Below are positions 8,997-14,454 of a stretch of 64,000 nucleotides of DNA, piece after piece (position 1 is the first letter of the stretch; each line of letters starts with the position of its first letter). The DNA is from Aedoeadaptatus ivorii (GTDB lineage: Bacteria; Bacillota; Clostridia; Tissierellales; Peptoniphilaceae): the NCBI RefSeq assembly GCF_030815095.1, contig NZ_JAUSWF010000002.1, positions 115,291 to 179,290 of the forward strand, read 5' to 3'. The notes beneath the pieces were generated by a model, which made no database searches, was not told where the DNA came from, and saw nothing but the letters and a program-made list of their open reading frames with translations. A program made the translations under genes and the position numbers.

Positions 8997-9789
8997 ACTG
9001 CTCGATATCCTCGCCTTTGTGGTGATCGGCTTATTTTTGATACTGCCGCTCTTTATGACCGTGGTGTATAGCTTTTTCAGGGATTTTACCAAGATCATAC
9101 CACGGGAATTTACCTTCGATTTTTATCGGGAACTGTTTACCGCCACAGAGATATGGCCGGTGTTGATCCGCACCGTCTTGATCTCCGTCCTCCCCGTCTT
9201 GATTACCGTAATGATTATGCTCCTCGCCCTATATGCGGCCCGGGTTTACTATCCCAAAGCGGAAGTCATCATGGATGCGGTCTCCAAAATCCCGTACGGG
9301 ATCCAGGGCGTAATTATGGCGGTTTCCTTGATCGTCTTATACGGCAATTCCGAGAACTTTTACGGCAATCGGATCTTTCTGCTCGTCTGCTCCTACTGCG
9401 TGTTAATCTGCCCGTATATGTATCAGGGCGTCAAAAACACCCTGACCGCCATCGATATGACGCCTATGCTCGAGGCGGCGGAAATCCTCGGCGCCTCTTC
9501 TCTCCGCACCTTTGTGACCATTATTGTACCCGCCGCCTATCGGGGACTCTTGGCGACGATGCTCCTCTCGGCGGGACTGTTGTTTGCGGACTTTGTGCTC
9601 GTAAATATATTGGCGGGTTCCTATTATGAGACCCTGGGCATCTTCCTCAATCGCATGCTCAGCGTTTCCGGTCCCACCGCCGCCGCCATTTCTACGATTA
9701 TGAGTGTGGTAATGCTGGCGCTTTCCGCCCTGGTCAACCACTTGAACGCACGACAATCGTCCCCGCAAAACGGGAGTAAGGAGAACTAA
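8980..9789 (+). CDS. ABC importer permease, second subunit
   Basis: 269 residues from GTG 8980, which follows GAGGGGAGGG. Six hydrophobic segments; EAA loop LEAAEILGASSLRTFVTIIVPA. PotC-like class. It forms the membrane channel with the preceding permease. Its stop lies 1 base before the ATPase start, so the cassette order is binding protein, phosphodiesterase, permease, permease, ATPase. Confidence 0.87.
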   Translation: MKKNSKLLDILAFVVIGLFLILPLFMTVVYSFFRDFTKIIPREFTFDFYRELFTATEIWPVLIRTVLISVLPVLITVMIMLLALYAARVYYPKAEVIMDAVSKIPYGIQGVIMAVSLIVLYGNSENFYGNRIFLLVCSYCVLICPYMYQGVKNTLTAIDMTPMLEAAEILGASSLRTFVTIIVPAAYRGLLATMLLSAGLLFADFVLVNILAGSYYETLGIFLNRMLSVSGPTAAAISTIMSVVMLALSALVNHLNARQSSPQNGSKEN

Positions 9790-9790
9790 G

Positions 9791-10804
9791 ATGAGTTATA
9801 TCGCATTTGAAAACATACAGAAGAGCTATGACGGCACCCACTATGTGCTCAAAGACATCAATCTCGAAATCCAAAAAGGGGAGCTCCTCACCCTCTTGGG
9901 CCCCTCCGGTTGCGGAAAATCCACATTGCTGCGTTGTTTGGCGGGATTTAACCGCGTCGATCACGGTACCATCCGCATCGGCGATAAGATCGTCAACGAT
10001 CTCGCGCCCGGGGAGCGAAATGTGGGGATGGTATTTCAGTCTTATTCGCTCTTTCCCAATATGAACGTAGAAAACAATATCGGCTTCGGGCTGAAAATGC
10101 AGAAGATGCCCAAGGAAACCATACGAAAAAAAGTCGCCGAAATGATCGAAATCGTCGGCCTTAAGGGGCGGGAACATTATGCGCCGTCCCAACTTTCCGG
10201 CGGGCAAAAACAGAGAGTCGCCCTGGCGCGGGCGCTGGTCACCGAGCCCCGCGTGCTCCTATTGGACGAGCCGCTTTCCGCCATCGATGCGCAGCTGCGA
10301 AAGAGCCTGCAAAAATCCATCCGAAACATTCAACAGCAACTGAACATCACCACCATATTCGTCACCCACGACCAGAACGAAGCCATGCTGATGAGCGACC
10401 ATATCACCATCTTAAACGACGGGAGAATCGAGCAGATCGCCACACCCATCGACCTCTACACGCGGCCCCGTACGGAATTTGTCGCCAACTTCGTCGGCAA
10501 CTACAATGTCCTGCAGCCACAGGCGTTCGAAACCATGACCGGCGAGACGAGGACGGGCGCCGTCGCCATTCGTCCCGAGGCGATCCAAATCGTGGGCGAA
10601 GACACGCCCCAAAAGGACGACTACATTCGCCTGGTGGGGCGGGTGCGCGACCGCATTCCCAAGGGAAATCTGTTGGAGTATTTGGTAGAAAGCAACGGAA
10701 TCGTCCTGAAAATCGATACCCTCTTTCGCACCCACAATCTCTACGAGCCGGGCGAAGCGGTCGGCGTCGAGTTCGAACGGAGAAATGTGCTGGATCTGGA
10801 ATAA
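9791..10804 (+). CDS. ABC importer ATPase (PotA/FbpC-like)
   Basis: 337 residues: Walker A GPSGCGKST, Q-loop VFQSYSLFPNMNVENNI, signature LSGGQKQR, Walker B RVLLLDEPLSAID, H-loop IFVTHDQNEA, then a C-terminal TOBE-type domain (about 240-337; for example GAVAIRPEAIQIV). It powers the importer encoded by the four preceding genes. PotA-like proteins also use the TOBE domain for regulation. No terminator is evident in the 10805-10914 stretch before the tRNA promoter. Confidence 0.9.
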   Translation: MSYIAFENIQKSYDGTHYVLKDINLEIQKGELLTLLGPSGCGKSTLLRCLAGFNRVDHGTIRIGDKIVNDLAPGERNVGMVFQSYSLFPNMNVENNIGFGLKMQKMPKETIRKKVAEMIEIVGLKGREHYAPSQLSGGQKQRVALARALVTEPRVLLLDEPLSAIDAQLRKSLQKSIRNIQQQLNITTIFVTHDQNEAMLMSDHITILNDGRIEQIATPIDLYTRPRTEFVANFVGNYNVLQPQAFETMTGETRTGAVAIRPEAIQIVGEDTPQKDDYIRLVGRVRDRIPKGNLLEYLVESNGIVLKIDTLFRTHNLYEPGEAVGVEFERRNVLDLE

Positions 10805-10914
10805 GTAGGCGACAGAATCCCGAAAAGACCAATGCCGGCCCTACGAGAACTTAACCCGAACACCGCATGGGCATAACAAAACCGAATCCATATGACGGAA
10901 TTGTAAAATAGTGC

Positions 10915-10943
10915 TTGCAATCTGTCGGCGACCTTGGTAAACT
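10915..10943 (+). promoter_or_regulatory. Probable promoter of tRNA-Val
   Basis: TTGCAA (10915-10920), 17-base spacer, TAAACT (10938-10943); predicted start about 10950, just before the tRNA 5' end at 10956. Confidence 0.6.
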
Positions 10944-10955
10944 ATATTGTGCTAC

Positions 10956-11031
10956 GGAGAGTTAGCTCAGTTGGTAGAGCGCTACGTTGACATCGTAGAG
11001 GTCGCTGGTTCAAGCCCAGTACTGTCCACCA
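10956..11031 (+). tRNA. tRNA-Val (anticodon GAC)
   Basis: 76 bases including an encoded CCA. D-stem GCTC/GAGC, anticodon stem CTACG/CGTAG with loop TTGACAT (GAC at 10989-10991), T-arm GCTGG-TTCAAGC-CCAGT, acceptor GGAGAGT/ACTGTCC. The acceptor has a G-G mismatch at the fourth pair (4-69); the other six pairs are sound. The 3' third (11006-11032) is repeated at 13256-13282, marking it as the attachment site of the neighbouring island. GAC reads valine codons GUC and GUU. Confidence 0.92.
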
Positions 11032-11032
11032 T
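11006..11032 (+). repeat. Left attachment-site repeat (attL) inside tRNA-Val
   Basis: Direct repeat copy 1. The 16-base core CAGTACTGTCCACCAT (11017-11032) is identical to 13267-13282. The 7 bases TGGTTCA upstream are also shared, with four mismatches in between. The core covers the 3' end of the tRNA T-stem, the acceptor strand and CCA, a classical integrase target. Confidence 0.82.
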
Positions 11033-11037
11033 TTGTA

Positions 11038-11080
11038 TAAACGGCTAGTTGCTGCTAACGTTGCAATTTAGCCGTTTTTT
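11038..11080 (+). terminator. Intrinsic terminator after tRNA-Val
   Basis: AAACGGCTA (11039-11047) pairs with TTAGCCGTTT (11068-11077), followed by T to 11080. It lies inside the island, so it was supplied by the element and now ends the tRNA transcript. Confidence 0.75.
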
Positions 11081-11129
11081 CGCGTTTTCATAACTTTGGT
11101 TTTTGTTATTTGCGGCTGCTTTTTGCTGG

Positions 11130-11318
11130 TTTTGCATCGTCTCAGAACATCATGGCGCGCACATCAACGCCGTACAAAAGCAAATGCAGAAAGTGCACCG
11201 AGATCAGTTGCGGCGACGATGTGGCCAACGAACCGGGAAAGGACAAAAAGCATGCGGCGCGCACACTACATCACACGGAAACGACCTATTTGAAAGCATA
11301 GCTGACCTGCTTATGTAA
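11130..11318 (+). pseudogene. Decayed 5' part of a phage minor head protein (SPP1 gp7-like)
   Basis: Head-protein sequence can be followed only by switching frames: INAVQKQMQKVHRDQL in one frame, then AATMWPTNRERTKSMRRAH in the second, then ARTLHHTETTYLKA in the third, then SIADLLM in the first again, ended by TAA 11316-11318 and continuing directly as KKLGIKEYEFLATLDMKT. That series (RTETTYLKA, KLGIKEYEFLATLD) is the usual run-up to the cysteine/histidine motif of gp7-type head morphogenesis proteins. Three frameshifts and one stop mean that full-length protein is no longer made. The left limit is approximate. Confidence 0.7.
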
Positions 11319-11348
11319 AAAAAGCTGGGCATTAAGGAATATGAATTT

Positions 11349-12116
11349 TTGGCCACCCTAGATATGAAGACCAGTGCAATATGCCGTTCTATGGACGGCA
11401 AGCACTTTCCTATTGACGAAGCTATGCCGGGCGTAAACTATCCGCCTATGCATCCGAGATGCCGATCGACTACGATCACCTACAGGGAGAACAAAGACGG
11501 AAAGACGAGGACAGCGAGAAGCGAAGACGGGAAGAGCTATGATGTGCCTCTCGATATGAATTACGAAGAGTGGCATAAGACCTATGTAGAGAACGATCCG
11601 GAATATTTGGCTAAGGAAAAAGCATGGAAGAACCGTCATGGTGACAGAAAGCAATATGAGAATTACATTGAAGCGATAGGAAAAAAGAACGTACCCTCTA
11701 GCTTTGATAGCTTCCAAAAATTAAAGTATAATAATACGAAAGAGTGGGAGCAATTAAAGCATTATAAACGTTCAATAAAAAGTGGTGAGTTGACGTCATT
11801 TGCAGATTTTAAGTTATATAAAGATGTATCTAAAGAGATAGACGAAAAACTGATAGGGCTAAAGACATCAGATGGTGTTGTGATAAATAAGAAATCTAAG
11901 CATTTCATCAATAGGGTGATTGGTTCTGTAGAACAAAAGAGAAATGGAGTGGATATTGAACACGCGATACGAATATTGTCAACCCCCGATGACATTAAGA
12001 GGCTCAAACATAGTACGAGGTATAGCATAATGGGTGTTGGGTCTGTGTCTGTTAATCCGAAAACTGGTAAATTGATTCAAGTAAATCCATTAGGAGGTCG
12101 CAAGAAAAATGATTAA
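11349..12116 (+). CDS. Intact C-terminal module of a phage head protein with toxin-like (Ntox50-like) tail
   Basis: An uninterrupted frame of up to 255 codons (no SD; TTG 11349 or ATG 11364 are the possible starts). Residues 1-50 hold the conserved end of the gp7-type head domain: AICRSMDGKHFPI, GVNYPPMHPRCRSTT. A lysine-rich linker follows, and the last 80 residues (SKHFINRVIGSVEQKRNG through SVSVNPKTGKLIQVNPLGG) resemble the polymorphic toxin type 50 domain that often caps Firmicutes phage head proteins. Composition is far AT-richer than the flanks. Because the 5' half is broken it may be untranslated, yet the toxin-like part is undamaged and a small gene overlaps its end by 8 bases. Domain name is from memory. 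Confidence 0.65.
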   Translation: MATLDMKTSAICRSMDGKHFPIDEAMPGVNYPPMHPRCRSTTITYRENKDGKTRTARSEDGKSYDVPLDMNYEEWHKTYVENDPEYLAKEKAWKNRHGDRKQYENYIEAIGKKNVPSSFDSFQKLKYNNTKEWEQLKHYKRSIKSGELTSFADFKLYKDVSKEIDEKLIGLKTSDGVVINKKSKHFINRVIGSVEQKRNGVDIEHAIRILSTPDDIKRLKHSTRYSIMGVGSVSVNPKTGKLIQVNPLGGRKKND

Positions 12117-12312
12117 CATCACTGAGCTTCAAAAGAATGAATTGAGTAAGGATATTAACAACCTTGAAGAATTATTGAATAACGGCGACTTGGATAAGTT
12201 ATTGTTAGCGATTGATGAGTTATTTTTGTCAAATCTCGATGAAAATGACGAGCCCACAGAAAAGGCTATGAAATACCAACGGCTATATGATCAAATATAC
12301 AACCAAAACTAA
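12109..12312 (+). CDS. Small acidic protein, candidate immunity partner of the toxin-like module
   Basis: 67 residues, leucine-, asparagine- and glutamate-rich, predicted all-helical, starting MINITELQKNEL and ending YDQIYNQN. It overlaps the end of the toxin-like frame by 8 bases, and GGAGG (12093-12097) sits 11 bases upstream of its ATG. Small acidic proteins directly downstream of polymorphic toxins are usually immunity proteins; here that role is inferred from position, size and charge only. A terminator follows at once. Confidence 0.65.
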   Translation: MINITELQKNELSKDINNLEELLNNGDLDKLLLAIDELFLSNLDENDEPTEKAMKYQRLYDQIYNQN

Positions 12313-12347
12313 AAGCACATCTTACGGTATAGCTGGTGTGCTTTTTT
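12311..12347 (+). terminator. Intrinsic terminator after the candidate immunity gene
   Basis: AAAGCACA (12312-12319) pairs with TGTGCTTT (12337-12344) in a run of six T (12342-12347). It closes the toxin/immunity unit. Confidence 0.8.
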
Positions 12348-12410
12348 GATGCAGTAAAACAAGGTTGCAACTTACAGGCGTGCACTGTAAGGGGCGAAAG
12401 GAGCAGAAAG

Positions 12411-12509
12411 ATGAAGAAGAATTGGAACAAACTGAAGTGATTTTATGACTTAAGAGAAGAAAAGAGCCGGAAAGTGGGCAACGCCTTTGAGCAAGTAGTA
12501 ATTGTATAG
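12411..12509 (+). pseudogene. Short phage-type ORF interrupted by an in-frame TGA
   Basis: ATG 12411 follows a strong AAAGGAG at 7 bases. It reads MKKNWNKLK, then TGA (12438-12440), and stays open in the same frame as FYDLREEKSRKVGNAFEQ and onward to TAG 12507-12509. A single TGG-to-TGA change would explain this, making a decayed 32-residue protein. It could equally be a genuine 9-codon leader peptide. No homologue recognised. Confidence 0.35.
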
Positions 12510-12512
12510 AGG

Positions 12513-12566
12513 CGAGGCACGTCAATGCAAAATCCTGGGTAAACAGGAACCGGCCGAAGTGCCTCG
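12513..12566 (+). ncRNA. Stem-loop RNA element candidate
   Basis: Perfect 8-bp closing stem CGAGGCAC (12513-12520)/GTGCCTCG (12559-12566) enclosing a second small hairpin CCTG-GGTAAA-CAGG (12534-12547). It follows the broken ORF by 3 bases. Only TTTA follows, so it is not a standard terminator. It may be an RNA processing site, a regulatory element or a weak terminator. Confidence 0.4.
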
Positions 12567-12615
12567 TTTATGGTTGTAAAAATTATCCAAATCCTCAATC
12601 AATTACTTAAAATGG

Positions 12616-12644
12616 TTGCATAATCATAACACGCGTGTCATAAT
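12616..12644 (+). promoter_or_regulatory. Promoter with palindromic operator in its spacer (island)
   Basis: TTGCAT (12616-12621), exactly 17 bases, CATAAT (12639-12644). The spacer contains the perfect 10-bp palindrome ACACGCGTGT (12629-12638) flanked by partly symmetric ATCAT/TCATAAT. A repressor bound there would block polymerase directly. Predicted start is about 12651, in front of the folded RNA and two small ORFs. Confidence 0.6.
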
Positions 12645-12668
12645 TCATATAGAAAGTGAGGTGAGAAA

Positions 12669-12814
12669 GTGATAGAAATCGCTTAGGGGTATGGATCCCA
12701 AAAGCAATTAACGGGTGCCAACAAATACAAGTTAAAAGCTTGCGATCATAAAGCTAGAATTGAAATGGCTTAAGGGTGGGGGTTAATTCCCTACCCATAA
12801 GAAAGTTCTATCAC
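12669..12814 (+). ncRNA. Multi-helix structured RNA candidate (146 nt), unassigned
   Basis: Helices found by hand. P1: GTGATAGAA 12669-12677 with TTCTATCAC 12806-12814 (9 bp, perfect). P2: ATCGC 12678-12682 with GCGAT 12742-12746. P3: GGGG 12686-12689 with TCCC 12696-12699. P4: AAGC 12702-12705 with GCTT 12738-12741 plus TTAAC 12708-12712 with GTTAA 12731-12735, separated by a symmetric AA/AA loop. P5: AAGCT 12751-12755 with GGCTT 12767-12771. P6: 12774-12781 with 12789-12796 (8 bp, one G-U). P1 closes a junction holding P2, P5 and P6. It lies between a good promoter and a start codon 7 bases after P1. I do not recognise the class. Confidence 0.55.
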
Positions 12815-12821
12815 ATGGAAA

Positions 12822-12965
12822 ATGTTAAATCACTTACTCAATCTATTGCTCTTCGTCTCGATTTTGGTGTGCATCGCTTTATTCATTAAAAATGGAAAGT
12901 TGCAGGAAGAAAAGAAAAGACTAGAAAAGGAGCTTGAGCGTGAACAACGAAAGAAAGACAAGTGA
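12822..12965 (+). CDS. Small single-span membrane protein, 47 residues
   Basis: ATG 12822 opens a 47-residue frame: a hydrophobic helix (LLNLLLFVSILVCIALFI, about residues 5-22) and a highly charged coiled-coil-like tail rich in Lys, Glu and Arg. Its last 26 bases overlap the next gene in another frame. Ribosome site is weak (ATGGAAA), so expression may depend on the RNA just upstream. The layout resembles small phage lysis or membrane-anchored accessory proteins, but no family is recognised. Confidence 0.45.
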   Translation: MLNHLLNLLLFVSILVCIALFIKNGKLQEEKKRLEKELEREQRKKDK

Positions 12966-13137
12966 TGCTCAAATTCGAGCGTCAAGAAGATGGGAAGAAG
13001 AAAATCCGGAGAAGAAAAGGTATCAGCGCGTCAGGAGCAACGCCCGTACGTTTGCTCGGAAATATGCCAGGTCTCGCGAAGAAGTAGAGGAGCTACTTGG
13101 TATTTTTGATGAAGAAAATTCGAACGCCACAAAATAA
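12940..13137 (+). CDS. Phage-type small basic protein, 65 residues
   Basis: GTG 12940 has AAGGAG 7 bases upstream, better than the alternative TTG 12934. The protein begins MNNERKTSDAQIRASRRWEE and continues ENPEKKRYQRVRSNARTFARKYA, a pattern I associate with short hypothetical proteins common in Firmicutes phages and integrative elements. Strongly basic middle with an acidic C-terminus suggests nucleic-acid or protein binding; function unknown. A weak hairpin TCCGGA-GGTGCG-TCCGGA (13141-13158) follows. Confidence 0.65.
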   Translation: MNNERKTSDAQIRASRRWEEENPEKKRYQRVRSNARTFARKYARSREEVEELLGIFDEENSNATK

Positions 13138-13255
13138 GAGTCCGGAGGTGCGTCCGGATTTCAAAAAGTACATCCTATCGTCCCTATCAGCCCCCAGTTT
13201 AGAGGGGTGCTCGATTATAAACGGCTTCACTAGTGATTTATAGGGGTTTAATGAT

Positions 13256-13282
13256 TGGTTCAGTTTCAGTACTGTCCACCAT
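13256..13282 (+). repeat. Right attachment-site repeat (attR)
   Basis: Second copy of the tRNA-Val 3' end: TGGTTCA, four mismatched bases, then the identical core CAGTACTGTCCACCAT (13267-13282). No tRNA body precedes it, so it is the displaced 3' end left by integration. The 13138-13370 stretch otherwise holds no gene I can support. Confidence 0.8.
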
Positions 13283-13370
13283 ATTTGAAACGGCGTAAGG
13301 TGTGTTCTATGTCGTTTAAGGCGTCCCTTATTCGAAGTGCAGAGGATGCGCCCAAATAAGCGCACAAAAA

Positions 13371-13393
13371 AACGCCTCCGAAGAGGCGTTTTT
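13371..13393. terminator. Bidirectional intrinsic terminator at the end of the oxidoreductase operon
   Basis: AACGCCTC (13371-13378), CGAA loop, GAGGCGTT (13383-13390), with A-run before and T-run after, so it works on both strands. It ends the minus-strand operon that finishes with the ferritin-like gene. Confidence 0.85.
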
Positions 13394-13412
13394 GTCGCGT
13401 TTACAGTACTTT

Positions 13413-13907
13413 TTAGTACGGTGCGAAGTTTTGCATATTCCACCATTCTTGTTGGTAGATTTCATATTGGGTACGCAGGGTTTCCAAGTGGGATTGTTCC
13501 CATTTTACGAGGATGTCGAAGAGGTGCTTGGATTCTTCGCTTTCGACTTTTGCCTTTGCGTCTTCGTAGAAGGTCACGGAGTCTTTTTCCATGTTCATGC
13601 CTACGGAGAATACGGTTACGGCCAAGCGTACCATGTCTTCATCCAATTTGTCCCATTTGAAGATACCGGGAGAAGGAACTTCTTCTTTTAATTTTTCCGG
13701 ATCGTAGTTGATTGCCTTGCTGTCGTCGATGATTTTTTCGGACAGGGAACGAAGGTATTCGATGTGCTCTTCTTCTTGTCTTGCGAGGTCCAACAGCGCG
13801 TCCTTCGTAGAGGAGGAAGCGAATTTGTCGGCTGCGAGTTTGTAGAATTCTGCACCTTCGACTTCGTTCAGCATTGCCTGTCTGAGGATTTCAACTTCAT
13901 TTCGCAT
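13413..13907 (-). CDS. Ferritin-like diiron protein (rubrerythrin-type, no rubredoxin domain)
   Basis: 164 residues with the four-helix ferritin/rubrerythrin pattern: NEVEGAEFYKLAADKF (first Glu ligand helix), LARQEEEHIEYLRSL (E-x2-H helix), later KDSVTFYEDAKAKVESEE and WEQSHLETL (second ligand pair). The C-terminal Cys4 rubredoxin module of classical rubrerythrin is missing. Likely a peroxide-reducing or iron-handling diiron protein protecting the oxygen-sensitive enzyme encoded just upstream. Its start overlaps the gamma-subunit stop by 11 bases, so it is translationally coupled to the operon. Confidence 0.82.
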   Translation of the reverse strand: MRNEVEILRQAMLNEVEGAEFYKLAADKFASSSTKDALLDLARQEEEHIEYLRSLSEKIIDDSKAINYDPEKLKEEVPSPGIFKWDKLDEDMVRLAVTVFSVGMNMEKDSVTFYEDAKAKVESEESKHLFDILVKWEQSHLETLRTQYEIYQQEWWNMQNFAPY

Positions 13908-14454
13908 TTACAATCTCCTTCATTTTTTCTCCACCAAACTTCAAGGCTTCCAAGTTGGATTTCATAACTTTTTCGCCCTTCTTACCGTAGAGTTTGTCTA
14001 CCGCTTTTTCCAAAGCGCCTTGGCTGACCATGCCGGTGATTTCGTTGAATGCGCCGATCATGATCATGTTGAGAACGCGAGGGTTACCGAATTTTTCGGT
14101 TAGACCGTTGACCGGGAGCAAGTGCGAGTTGATGTCGCCTCTGGTCGTGTCTTTGTTGACCAGGGAGCTGTTGATGAAAATGTGTCCGTCGGGAACGACA
14201 TAGGACTCGAATTTGTCCAAGGAAGGTTCGTTCATGGCGATGACGGCGTCGGCTTGTGCGATGTTGGGCGCGCCGATGGGATCATCGGAAAGAATGACGG
14301 AGCAGTTTGCCTTACCGCCGCGCATTTCGGGGCCGTAAGAGGGCAACCAGGATACGTTTTTGTCGTCGAACATGCCGGCATAGGTCAACAGTTGGCCGAT
14401 GCCCATAACACCTTGTCCACCGAAACCGGATACGATAACTCTTTTCGTAGTCAT
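13897..14454 (-). CDS. 2-oxoacid:ferredoxin oxidoreductase, gamma subunit
   Basis: 185 residues starting MTTKRVIVSGFGGQGVMGIGQLL, the hallmark of the POR/KOR/VOR gamma domain, continuing with DKNVSWLPSYGPEMRGGKANCSV. Start is ATG at 14454, which overlaps the beta-subunit stop by one base (TAATG); the longer upstream frame lies in the beta gene and is rejected. This subunit completes the enzyme that oxidatively decarboxylates a 2-oxoacid to acyl-CoA and reduced ferredoxin. Symbol withheld because substrate (branched chain or 2-oxoglutarate) is not certain. Confidence 0.9.
   Translation of the reverse strand: MTTKRVIVSGFGGQGVMGIGQLLTYAGMFDDKNVSWLPSYGPEMRGGKANCSVILSDDPIGAPNIAQADAVIAMNEPSLDKFESYVVPDGHIFINSSLVNKDTTRGDINSHLLPVNGLTEKFGNPRVLNMIMIGAFNEITGMVSQGALEKAVDKLYGKKGEKVMKSNLEALKFGGEKMKEIVNAK

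Larger units (their letters stand above)
11006..13282. mobile_element. Phage-derived integrated remnant at tRNA-Val (about 2.25 kb between att repeats)
   Basis: Bounded by the tRNA 3'-end direct repeat (11006-11032 and 13256-13282). Content is AT-richer than the flanks and phage-like: a broken minor head (SPP1 gp7-like) gene with a toxin-like C-terminal module, a probable immunity gene, small ORFs, a promoter with a palindromic operator and folded RNA candidates. No integrase, portal, terminase or replication gene is present, so this is a deletion remnant or a satellite-like scar. The boundaries are visible; the phage origin is inferred from the head-protein fragment and from the small 65-residue protein type. 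Confidence 0.75.

Noticed and set aside
12411..12509. TGA read as selenocysteine
   Set aside because: No SECIS-like stem directly after the TGA and no selenoprotein family match; a nonsense mutation is simpler.
13256..13282. Possible second tRNA at the right repeat
   Set aside because: Only the T-arm/acceptor end is present; the loop TTCAGTT lacks the conserved A58 and there is no D-arm or anticodon arm.
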